Of a stretch of 64,000 nt of DNA, positions 35,070-44,817 are shown piece after piece. Both the position numbers and the translations under genes were made by a program. Below the pieces are notes generated by a model. The model was given only the letters and a program-made list of their open reading frames with translations, was not told the origin of the DNA and made no database searches. The stretch lies in contig QHWT01000047.1 of assembly GCA_003222675.1 (NCBI GenBank), positions 62,069 through 126,068 of the forward strand. Reading direction: 5' to 3'. The stretch is from Acidobacteriota bacterium (GTDB taxonomy: Bacteria; Acidobacteriota; Vicinamibacteria; Vicinamibacterales; 2-12-FULL-66-21). How positions within the stretch are numbered: the first letter of the stretch is position 1; each line of letters starts with the position of its first letter.

Positions 35070-35719
35070 TGCACAGCCGCTCGCGCGATGTAGCGGGACA
35101 GATCACGCAGGGAATCGAGCAATTCGGCGTCCTGCTCGAAATCTGCGCCGGCGCTCTGAACGCCGACGAAATGGCATCCTGCCGCCCGGGCTGCGTCGCG
35201 ATCCGACAGGCGATCGCCGACGAACAGAATTCGTCCGGGGTCGATGCGCTCGGCAGACGCGATTCTCGCGAGAATCTCCACTTTCGTCCGCGGCCGTCCG
35301 TACACGCCGCGAAAGAGCGCCGTCCATCCCCTCTGATCCACGTAGCTCCGCAGCGTCTCCTCCGGCGTCGCGGAATTCACATACAACGGATAACGAGCGG
35401 CCAGCTGCGCCAACGTCTCCGACGCGTGATCCGTTTCCGCGCACTGCGGCAGCAGCGCGTCGCAGCGCTCGCTGTACGCTTGAACCGAGCGCGCCACGAT
35501 CGTCGCGTGCTCCGCGCCGGGCAGCTTCAACGTTCGGACGATGGCATCGATGATGTCGGCGCGATCGCCCGGCCCGCCCGCCAGACATCGGTCAATTGTT
35601 GCGGAGGACACCGGCAGCGCGCGAAGTGCATAGTCGTAGGCTGCGCGCTTGATCGCGTTCGACTGCACCAGCACGCCATCGAAGTCGAACACGACGCACG
35701 CGACAGAGAATGCGCTCAC
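35063..35719 (-). CDS. HAD-family phosphatase, likely sugar-phosphate phosphatase
   Basis: 218 residues from the GTG at 35719, which overlaps the preceding stop (GTGA) and gives the correct HAD beginning; the ORF-track start adds 54 residues of shadow. HAD motifs: VACVVFDFDGVLVQSNAIKR (motif I DFDG), YVNSATPEETL (II), KVEILARIA and ILFVGDRLSDRDAARAAGC (III/IV). A cap domain lies between. Probably dephosphorylates the nonulosonic-acid 9-phosphate or a related intermediate; inferred from its place between NeuB and NeuA-type genes. Confidence 0.82.
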   Translation of the reverse strand: MSAFSVACVVFDFDGVLVQSNAIKRAAYDYALRALPVSSATIDRCLAGGPGDRADIIDAIVRTLKLPGAEHATIVARSVQAYSERCDALLPQCAETDHASETLAQLAARYPLYVNSATPEETLRSYVDQRGWTALFRGVYGRPRTKVEILARIASAERIDPGRILFVGDRLSDRDAARAAGCHFVGVQSAGADFEQDAELLDSLRDLSRYIARAAVQC

Positions 35720-36477
35720 GAGGCGGGCACCAGGCCAAGGCGCGTCTGCACCAACGTGAAAAACTCTCCGCCCGCGTGACCAGCCGGCATGCTCAGAAAC
35801 CGACCCATCGCTTCCGCGTAAAAAAGCTGATGTCCCAGCCGGGGCAGCGCTTCGTCGATCGCTCGCGTGGCACCAGGCCATTTGGGGGCCCGGTACTCGT
35901 CGTAGACGATCGCGCCGTGAACGCGTGGACCGAGGAACTGAAGGCAGTCGCGATAACTTTCATAAAGATCCACGTCGAGATTCAGCAGGGCGATTCCGCG
36001 CGGATTGTCCGCGCCCCGCAGCGTGCGCGAGAAGAAGCCGGGCACGAGCGTCACCTGTTCGCTGAAAAATTCCTGCAGCTCGCCGTATCGAAAATGTTCC
36101 GCCACGTGCATGAGCGACGTGTCCGCCCACAGATCTCCGGCGACAGGACGACGGTCTGACGTGTCGGCTGCCGTGGGCGGCGGAAACCCTTCAAAGGAAT
36201 CGAAGCCATACAAGCGGCGGGTCGAGCGCCGAGCGGCCATGAAGTAGCCGAGCATGTACAGGGTGAGGCCGCGTCCGACGCCGCATTCAACCACGTCCCC
36301 TGCAATGTGCGCTTCGTCGATTGACCTTAGGAGCGCCTCGAAGCCGACGAGCTTCTCGACGTATCCGCGGTAATACAGCGGCGGATAGTACTGAGCCAGG
36401 TACCGGGATGCTCGCCGCGCAGGCCGTGTCAGTGCAAAACCGCTGCGGCGGATCAGAGTGCGGATGAAGGCGCGCAT
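35716..36477 (-). CDS. TylF/macrocin-type O-methyltransferase
   Basis: 253 residues with the TylF family features DVVECGVGRGLTLYMLGYF, LYGFDSFEGFPPPTAAD, VTLVPGFFSRTL, IALLNLDVDLYESYRDCLQFLGPRVHGAIVYDEY. The DVDLY-type metal-binding acidic residues fit an O-methyltransferase of sugars. It starts 4 nt after the NeuB-type stop. Confidence 0.88.
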   Translation of the reverse strand: MRAFIRTLIRRSGFALTRPARRASRYLAQYYPPLYYRGYVEKLVGFEALLRSIDEAHIAGDVVECGVGRGLTLYMLGYFMAARRSTRRLYGFDSFEGFPPPTAADTSDRRPVAGDLWADTSLMHVAEHFRYGELQEFFSEQVTLVPGFFSRTLRGADNPRGIALLNLDVDLYESYRDCLQFLGPRVHGAIVYDEYRAPKWPGATRAIDEALPRLGHQLFYAEAMGRFLSMPAGHAGGEFFTLVQTRLGLVPAS

Positions 36478-36480
36478 CGA

Positions 36481-37990
36481 TCAAATCTGATAGCGGCCCC
36501 ATTGGTTGACGACCGTCTTCCTTGCTGAGCCCCGCTGATTAATGGTCTTGTCCTCGTAGTACGAGTCGTTGGCAAAGTGCGTCGTCGAGATCTCCTCGAA
36601 GATGACGCCAGTGTCGGTCCAGAACTCGTGCCAGACACCCTGCTGAATCAGTTGAATATCTCCGGGGTACAGCGTGCGGCGACGCCCCTCCACAACCATC
36701 TCGAGCACGCCGTGAAGGACCTGGAATGTCTCTTCTTTTCGCTTGTGATAGTGCGACGGGTGGCGCTGTCCCGGCAGCTGGATAACCAGCTTCTTGCAGT
36801 AGCTCCGGTTCACGCACGTCACCATCAGGATTCCGACTTCAGGAAAGCGGCCGATGCCGTAGTGATGCGAGAACTCGGTTTCGAACTCCGTCGGCAGAGC
36901 AATGCGCGCCTCGTTGAGCATCGCTTTGGCCGTATGGATTGCCGTGAACAGGACCTGCTTGTCAGGTTCTTCCGGAAAGTCGACATTCGATCTGAGTACC
37001 GGCGTGTCCTTGTCCAGCGGCTCGGCGAGCGAGAGCCCCTCCTTGAACTCTCCCGCACTGAGCTGGCCGGTCTCGCACGGCATCGCGAAGTAGACGTCGT
37101 CACGTTCGAGCACGACGCCGGCCTTTAACGACCGACGCGCGTACACGCCTCTCCACAGCGATTGAAGCGCGACGGTTTCCTCTTCCGGCGCAGACGGCCT
37201 GTCGATGGCGCCGCAAATCGCGCGCGCCTTCAACGCCGCTTTGATCCAGCGATCGATCTGGTCGGGTGTCGATGAATACGCGTTCAACTTGAACTCCTCC
37301 GTCTCGATACCGACGTGGCGCTCGAGAATGCGCGCCCCTTTCGCAATCGCCACCAGAACCGGATCGGAGTCGTCCGGCCGTTCGTGTGTCGAGAATCCGA
37401 TGACCGTCCCCGGGTAGCGTCGGCACAGGGCGCCGATCTGGTTCAGTTGCAGGTGTTCGTCCGGCGTCGGATAGATCGACACGCAATGCATGATCGCGAA
37501 GTGCGTCCGCCGATGCTCGAAGAAGCTGACCAGATCGTCGATTTGCTTCGCCGACAGACCGCCGGTCGAGAAGATCACGGGGCGGTTCGCGTCTGCGATG
37601 CGTTCGAGCAGAGGCCAGTCCGTCGCCGAGCTGCTCGCCACTTTCAGGATCTCGATCTCGAGACGGGCGCAGAGTTCGACCGACGCTTCGTCGAACGGCG
37701 TGGCCATCGGCATCAGGCCGTTCTCGCGGACCGCGTGTATCAGCTGCGCGAACTCCGCCTCGCCAAGGCGCGTGGACAGGAACCGGCCCACGTGCTTGTT
37801 GACGGACGCGCCGCGATGCGCCGGATGAATGAAGGTGTCGAGCTCGCGAAACTGGAACTTGAGGGCGGCGCGAACGCCATTGGCGCTCGCCACCTGCGCG
37901 AGCTCGCGAATGATCCGCAAGCCGTGGGTCACACTCCCCTGGTGATTGTTCGCCAGATCGAATACGAACAAATCCTCGAGCGAGAGTTTG

Positions 37991-37998
<8 letters not shown>
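36481..37998 (-). CDS. NeuB/SpsE-type sialic-acid synthase with SAF and C-terminal cupin domain
   Basis: 505 residues in three parts. A TIM-barrel NeuB domain (residues ~1-270) carries FVFDLANNHQGSVTHGL, AALKFQF, EILKVASSSATDW, PVIFSTGGLS, MHCVSIYPTP and GFSTHERPDD. A SAF domain follows (~285-340, ARRSLKAGVVLERDDV). A cupin domain (~395-490) has the metal-type GQRHPSHYHKRKEETFQVLHG, an HYHKRKEE cluster, and GVWHEFWTD. The extra cupin is longer than standard NeuB (~345 residues) and resembles the D-lyxose-isomerase-like cupin. Probably condenses PEP with a hexosamine-derived sugar. The overlap with the Gfo/Idh gene is 8 nt. Confidence 0.85.
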
Positions 37999-40071
<2,073 letters not shown>

Positions 40072-40110
40072 TCAGGAAAAGCTCGTCCGGACGTGTCGGG
40101 TAAGGCGTTC

Positions 40111-40139
40111 ATTGTAGAAAACCCGAGGATCCCGGTCAA
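40111..40139 (-). promoter_or_regulatory. Sigma-70-type promoter for the gmd-neuB run
   Basis: On the minus strand TTGACC and TACAAT lie 17 nt apart, ending 42 nt before the gmd start. Transcription would begin near 40104. The match to TTGACA/TATAAT is good (5 of 6 each), and it is in the intergenic space shared with the divergent FG-GAP gene. Confidence 0.75.
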
Positions 40140-40200
40140 GGAATGCGCCGTCTCGCCACTACGATTCAGTGCTGAAGAGTACGCAATCCAGTGCTTCTCC

Positions 40201-40223
40201 GGCGATGTCGCTGCAGCATCGCC
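40201..40223. other. Inverted repeat upstream of FG-GAP gene 2
   Basis: GGCGATG at 40201-40207 and CATCGCC at 40217-40223 form a perfect 7-bp stem, followed on the plus strand by CATTTTT. It lies ~80 nt upstream of the sigma-54-like promoter, a position that fits an enhancer-binding-protein site. It could also act as a terminator-like structure. Confidence 0.4.
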
Positions 40224-40280
40224 TCAGCATTTTTGGGAACCCCGTTACCACATCTCGACAGCCAAACAGCAATACGCCTG

Positions 40281-40294
40281 GGTACGCGTGTTGC
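40281..40294 (+). promoter_or_regulatory. Sigma-54 (-24/-12) promoter for FG-GAP gene 2
   Basis: GGGTACG-CGTG-TTGCT at 40280-40295 matches the consensus TGGCACG-N4-TTGCW, with GG at 40281-40282 and GC at 40293-40294 exactly 10 nt apart. The start would be near 40305, 29 nt before the ATG at 40334; the ribosome site GGAGGGG at 40320-40326 is inside that leader. Confidence 0.6.
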
Positions 40295-40333
40295 TCAACC
40301 GTTTCGGCGCGGATGATCTGGAGGGGAAATGAT

Positions 40334-43270
40334 ATGAAAGCGGCACTCACCGGCCTTCGAGTGATCGCGCTCAGCGCAGTCACACTGGCGGTCGCAACCA
40401 ATGCGTCGGCGCAACAAGTCAATCTGGCGGACGCTGATCCAGTAGCGAAGGGAGCTGCTGGCGAGCGTGCGGGTGTGTATCTGGATCAGGGCTCGCTGGG
40501 CGGTGCAGACAGCCGCAAGGATCTGATCATCGGTGCTCCGGGATCAGCGGCGACGCCGGGCACGGTGTACGTGCTGTTCGGAGGTCCCGTTCCGGTCGGA
40601 CAGTTCGATCTCAGCGCCAGAGCCAATGTCGTCGTTCACGGACTGACCGCCGGCGATCAATTCGGCCGCAGCACCGCTGCGGGCAACGTCCTGAACGTCG
40701 AAGGCACCAGCCTTCGAAATCTTGTCGTCGGAGCTCCTGGCGCGCACGGCGGTCGCGGATCGGTTTACCTGTTCTCCGCGGGTTTCCCGACCCGCACCGC
40801 CACCGCGGCAGACGCGGTGTTGGAGATTGTTGGCGCGCCCGGCGACGCGCTCGGAACGGCGCTCGCGACAGCCGACCTGAACGGCGATGGTCATCGCGAC
40901 ATCGTTGTTGGCGCAGCTGGAACGAACCGCGTCTACGCGGTTTACTGGACCCCGGCGATGGGTGGTGTGCGCGATCTTTCCGTCCAGCCCGCAGACCTGA
41001 CGATGAGCGGCCGCGCCGTCGGTGACGTACTCGTCGCCGGAGATCTGACCGGTGATGGACTCGGCGACATCGTCATCGGATCGCCGACGAACAATCAGGT
41101 CTACTTCCTTGCCGGGCGCCCCGGCGGCGGCTTTGCCGCATCCATCAACTTGGCAACTGACTCGGACGCAATCTTCTCTGGCGCCAACGGAAATGACCGT
41201 GCCGGCGCCGCTCTCGCCATACTCAATCTCGACGGTGATAGGAACCCGGACGGCACCGAGCGGTTCGATCTCGCGATCGGCGCGCCGGGTGGTGACGGTC
41301 CGTCCGAATCGCGCACAGACTCCGGCGAGGTGTACATCATCTGGGGCGGCGGCCCAATCGGCAGTCGCAGCCTCACGAACGCTGACGTCACGATCTACGG
41401 CACCGTCGCCGGCGCGGCGCTCGGCAGCCAGATTTCGGGAGGGGACGTCAATCGCGACAACCCCGATGATCTCGTGACACTCGCACCCAACGCGGCACCC
41501 GGAGGGGAGCTGGATGTCTACTATGGCCGCGCCCGATCGAAAATCGGCTCGGCACGTCCCGACGGGCGGCGGGAGGTCGATCTCGCCGCGGCGGGACAAC
41601 TGAATCGGCGCGTTCTTGGAGACAGCACCATCGGACCGATTGGGACGTCGAGCGTCTTCGAGATCACGGGCGAGGGATCGCGCGACATCATCGCGAGCGT
41701 CCCGTCAGCGAATGCGAACAGCGGCCGCGTGTTCTACAGCATCTCCCCGAGACTGCGGGTGACGCCGGGCTCGCTGACGGTGTTCGTCAACCGCGGGACC
41801 CGCCTGACCGAGTCGCTGCAGATCACAAATCCGACGACGATTCCCGTCACGTGGGCGGGTTCCACGGATACAACGTGGAGCAACGTCGGCCCGCTCACCG
41901 GGACGACAACCGTGCTTGCGCCTTCGCGTCTCGACGTGAGTGTCGACGCCTCGACGCTCTCACCAGGCCAGACAACTACGAACGTGTTCGTCAAGTCCAC
42001 CAGCGCTGACGTGGCGATCACCGTCAGGATTCCGGTGACGGTGACGGTGACGGGTTCGCAGATCACGATCGACACCCCGGCGGCGAGCGCACATGTCCCG
42101 TCCGCGTTCACCATCGCCGGATGGGCGCTCGACACGACGTCGGCGAGCGGGACGGGTGTCGACGCGATACTGGTCTACGCCGATCCGAATCCGGGCTCCG
42201 GGGCGGCGCGCCAGTTCCTGGGCGCCGCGACATATGGCGTGTCGCGGCCCGACGTCGCAGGCGTGTTCGGCAGCCGCTTCCAGAACGCAGGCTTCTCGTA
42301 CAGCGCTAGCGGCCTTCTCCCTGGGCCGTATCGACTGCTGGTGTTCGCGCGAAATACCACGAGCGGCACTTTCAACGCCCTGCGTGAGGTACTGGTAACG
42401 GTCGACGGCGTCACGCCGCCACCGCCGCCCCCACCGCCGCCCCCACCGCCGCCCCCACCGCCGCCTCCGCCTCCGCCAACGCACAATCCTGCTGACTTCG
42501 ATGGCGACGGGCGCATGGACTTGATCTGGCAGCATGGAGCGCTCGGCTGGATCTCGGCGTGGGAGATGAACGGCGCAACGCTCAAGGATGCGGTCCTTCT
42601 GAGCCCGTCGCGCGTGATGGATCCGAATTGGGTCATCGTCGCGAGCGGCGACTTCAATGGCGATGGCAAACCGGATCTCGTCTGGCAGCATCGCGCGCTC
42701 GGCCTGATATCGGTCTGGTTCATGAACGGGACGACGCTCATTGACGCCGTGCTCGTCAATCCCTCGCGAGTAGCCGATGTCAACTGGTGGATCGTCGGCG
42801 CAGGAGACATGAACGGCGATGGCAAGACCGATCTGATTTGGCAGCATCAGACGAAAGGACTCTTGTCAGTGTGGTTCATGAATGGAACGACGCTCATTGA
42901 CGCCGCGTTGCTGTCGCCGTCAACGGTGCCGGATCCGAATTGGAAGGTTGTTGGCGTCGCAGACATGAACGGCGACGGCAAACCGGACCTCGTGTGGCAA
43001 CACATTGCGGCCGGCTGGCTCTCGGCGTGGTACATGAACGGTATCAACCTCATCGATGCCGTCCTGCTGACACCAAGTAGAGTGCCGCCCGTCTGGCGCA
43101 TCAAGGCAGTGGGAGACCTCGATGGTGACGGCAAGCCCGATTTGATCTGGCAGCACCAGGACGGCTGGGTTTCTGCGTGGTTCATGAACGGGCCAACGCT
43201 GCTGGACGCGGTGCTCCTGAATCCCAATCGCGTCGCCGATCCAAATTGGCGCATCGTGAGTCCCCGTTAG
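40334..43270 (+). CDS. Secreted FG-GAP/integrin-like protein with Pro linker and five C-terminal repeats (FG-GAP protein 2)
   Basis: 978 residues from ATG 40334, with GGAGGGG seven bases upstream and a signal peptide LRVIALSAVTLAVATNASAQ. The ORF-track start at 40169 is upstream of this. Residues ~30-470 hold integrin-type FG-GAP blades (SRKDLIIGAPGSAATPGTVYV, TADLNGDGHRDIVVGAAG, NLVVGAPGAHGGRGSVYLF). Residues ~475-690 look like Ig-type beta domains (SLTVFVNRGTRLTESLQITN; TFNALREVLVTV). A run of about 20 prolines precedes five repeats (DLIWQH-GWISAWEMNGAT...). It ends WRIVSPR. Probably a surface or polymer-associated protein. Confidence 0.87.
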   Translation: MKAALTGLRVIALSAVTLAVATNASAQQVNLADADPVAKGAAGERAGVYLDQGSLGGADSRKDLIIGAPGSAATPGTVYVLFGGPVPVGQFDLSARANVVVHGLTAGDQFGRSTAAGNVLNVEGTSLRNLVVGAPGAHGGRGSVYLFSAGFPTRTATAADAVLEIVGAPGDALGTALATADLNGDGHRDIVVGAAGTNRVYAVYWTPAMGGVRDLSVQPADLTMSGRAVGDVLVAGDLTGDGLGDIVIGSPTNNQVYFLAGRPGGGFAASINLATDSDAIFSGANGNDRAGAALAILNLDGDRNPDGTERFDLAIGAPGGDGPSESRTDSGEVYIIWGGGPIGSRSLTNADVTIYGTVAGAALGSQISGGDVNRDNPDDLVTLAPNAAPGGELDVYYGRARSKIGSARPDGRREVDLAAAGQLNRRVLGDSTIGPIGTSSVFEITGEGSRDIIASVPSANANSGRVFYSISPRLRVTPGSLTVFVNRGTRLTESLQITNPTTIPVTWAGSTDTTWSNVGPLTGTTTVLAPSRLDVSVDASTLSPGQTTTNVFVKSTSADVAITVRIPVTVTVTGSQITIDTPAASAHVPSAFTIAGWALDTTSASGTGVDAILVYADPNPGSGAARQFLGAATYGVSRPDVAGVFGSRFQNAGFSYSASGLLPGPYRLLVFARNTTSGTFNALREVLVTVDGVTPPPPPPPPPPPPPPPPPPPPPTHNPADFDGDGRMDLIWQHGALGWISAWEMNGATLKDAVLLSPSRVMDPNWVIVASGDFNGDGKPDLVWQHRALGLISVWFMNGTTLIDAVLVNPSRVADVNWWIVGAGDMNGDGKTDLIWQHQTKGLLSVWFMNGTTLIDAALLSPSTVPDPNWKVVGVADMNGDGKPDLVWQHIAAGWLSAWYMNGINLIDAVLLTPSRVPPVWRIKAVGDLDGDGKPDLIWQHQDGWVSAWFMNGPTLLDAVLLNPNRVADPNWRIVSPR

Positions 43271-43287
43271 GCCGCGTTCGCTCGGAA

Positions 43288-43319
43288 TGGGGGGGCCTTG
43301 GTGGCACCCCCCACTTTTT
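43288..43319 (+). terminator. Rho-independent terminator after FG-GAP gene 2
   Basis: TGGGGGG (43288-43294) pairs with CCCCCCA (43307-43313); inside, GCC and GGC pair around TTGGT. The stem is followed by CTTTTTG. It lies 18 nt after the stop of FG-GAP gene 2 and before the promoter of the Fn3 gene, so the two genes seem to be separate transcription units. Confidence 0.88.
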
Positions 43320-43425
43320 GTAATCACTCGCGCGGATTTGTGTTTCACTGAAGTCCGGCAGGAAGACGTGGCGCAGCCCGGAAGCTTTTTCTGAACACTC
43401 CGGCGCCTCACGGATTGCCACGCAT

Positions 43426-43439
43426 GGCACTGCACTTGC
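43426..43439 (+). promoter_or_regulatory. Sigma-54 (-24/-12) promoter for FG-GAP gene 3
   Basis: TGGCAC-TGCAC-TTGCG at 43425-43440, with GG at 43426-43427 and GC at 43438-43439 10 nt apart, is a near-perfect match to TGGCACG-N4-TTGCW. The transcript would begin near 43451, 21 nt before the ATG at 43472, with GAGG at 43461 as ribosome site. It overlaps the upstream track start (43415), which supports the 43472 start. Confidence 0.7.
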
Positions 43440-43471
43440 GTTGGCACGGCGCACCCCTCCGAGGTCTGACC

Positions 43472-44560
43472 ATGCGCTGTTCACTCCGGATTCTTTGGGT
43501 GCTCGTTTTCGTGTGCTGTCTCGCCCAGCCATGTCTCGCTGGTCCGACGACGCTCGTGTGGGCTCCCAGTCCGGATAGCACGGTGACGGGCTATATCGTC
43601 AGCGTCGGCACTTCTCCTGGTGTCTACACGCAGACTTTCGACGTCGGTCCAACAACAACGTGGGTGCCGCCGGCTCTCTCGCCCGCTCAGACGTATTATT
43701 TTTCGGTCCAGGCCTACGACCAGTTCGGAACTCGCAGCGACTACTCGAACAGTGTCATCCTTCCGGCGAATGCGCGGCTGGTGCCGGACTTCGGCACCGA
43801 CGGGACAGCCGACATCGTGTGGCAGCATCCGCAAGGATGGCTGTCCGTGTGGCACATGCAGAAGGAGCAGCTCGGCTCCGCGGTGCTGCTGCAACCGGCG
43901 CAGGTCACCGATCCCAACTGGCAGGTGGTCGCCATCGCGGATATCGACGGCGATGGCAAAACGGACCTGATCTGGCGCCATCAGACATCGGGATTGATCG
44001 CGGCGTGGCTCATGAACGGTACCGTCCTGCAGCGCGATGTGCTGCTGACACCGTCAACCGTGAGCGATCCGCGCTGGAAGATTGTCGCCACGGCAGACAT
44101 GGACAACGACGGCCACGTCGACTTGATTTGGCAGCACGATGGCGGAACGGTGGCCGCGTGGCTGATGAACGGAACGGTTCTGAAAGACTCCGTGCTGCTG
44201 TCTCCATCGTCGGTCCCGGCCGGCACGTGGCGCATCGTCGGCGCTGCTGATCTCGATCAGGACGGCAAGGCGGACCTGTTGTGGCAGCATCCGGACGGAT
44301 GGCTCGCGGCCTGGCTGATGGATGGCGTCGTCATGCGGGACTCGCCGCTGCTCAATCCTCAAAAAGTCGGCGGCGGCACGAGCTGGGCGATCCGTGGTGT
44401 CGCGGATTTCAATCAGGACGGCCGGCCCGACCTGCTCTGGCAGCATGTCGATGGATGGATTTCCATCTGGTACATGGACGGTCTGTCTCTCGTCGATGCT
44501 GTGTTGGTGAATCCCTCGCGCGTGCCGCCCGGGACGTGGAAGATCGTCGGTCCCCGCTAG
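43472..44560 (+). CDS. Secreted Fn3 protein with five C-terminal FG-GAP repeats (FG-GAP protein 3)
   Basis: 362 residues from ATG 43472. Signal peptide MRCSLRILWVLVFVCCLAQPCLAG, then a fibronectin type III domain (TTLVWAPSPDSTVTGYIVSVG ... AQTYYFSVQAYDQFGTRSDYSN, residues ~25-110), then five repeats (DGTADIVWQHPQGWLSVWHM; DGDGKTDLIWRH; DNDGHVDLIWQH; DQDGKADLLWQH; NQDGRPDLLWQH). Ends WKIVGPR. The same five-unit module ends FG-GAP proteins 1 and 2. Confidence 0.87.
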   Translation: MRCSLRILWVLVFVCCLAQPCLAGPTTLVWAPSPDSTVTGYIVSVGTSPGVYTQTFDVGPTTTWVPPALSPAQTYYFSVQAYDQFGTRSDYSNSVILPANARLVPDFGTDGTADIVWQHPQGWLSVWHMQKEQLGSAVLLQPAQVTDPNWQVVAIADIDGDGKTDLIWRHQTSGLIAAWLMNGTVLQRDVLLTPSTVSDPRWKIVATADMDNDGHVDLIWQHDGGTVAAWLMNGTVLKDSVLLSPSSVPAGTWRIVGAADLDQDGKADLLWQHPDGWLAAWLMDGVVMRDSPLLNPQKVGGGTSWAIRGVADFNQDGRPDLLWQHVDGWISIWYMDGLSLVDAVLVNPSRVPPGTWKIVGPR

Positions 44561-44817
44561 CCTCCACCGGCGATGCGGTACTATGGACCGCATCCTGCCG
44601 ATGCACTCCGTTGGTTTCTGCAAACTCCCTGGCGGCGGTGGCATAGACGATCGTCGCGGTAGCTGCCCGGATTCCGTTTCAGGTGGCGCTCCGCCCGCCC
44701 GTCAGTCCAGTCTGGATTCGGTTCTCTCTATTTCTCGCGCTCTGCGCGGCCTTCAATTTTCCTGGGACACGAAGCAGCTTCTGACCCGGGAGCAGTCACG
44801 CGTTATCATTTCGATGT
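44561..44817. other. 257-nt non-coding stretch before the second ligase/polymerase gene
   Basis: No real gene is seen; the track ORF at 44583 has no recognisable features. Words such as TCTCTATTTCTCGCGCTCTGCGCGG (shortened to TTTCTCGCGCTCTGCGCGG) resemble the cacggagg-type repeats elsewhere. GGAG at 44790 precedes a GTG start at 44818 only loosely. No convincing promoter was found. Confidence 0.4.

Noticed and set aside
40169-40333. N-terminal extension of FG-GAP protein 2
   Set aside because: Lies upstream of the sigma-54 promoter and ribosome site; the signal peptide begins at 40334.
40139-40333. c-di-GMP (GEMM-like) riboswitch in the leader of FG-GAP gene 2
   Set aside because: The conserved GEMM core was not found; a sigma-54-type promoter explains the region better.
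42415-42480. Polyproline run in FG-GAP protein 2 as a possible recombination hotspot or expanded microsatellite
   Set aside because: Repeated CCGCCCCCA codons encode a normal Pro linker between domains; a similar but shorter linker exists in FG-GAP protein 1.
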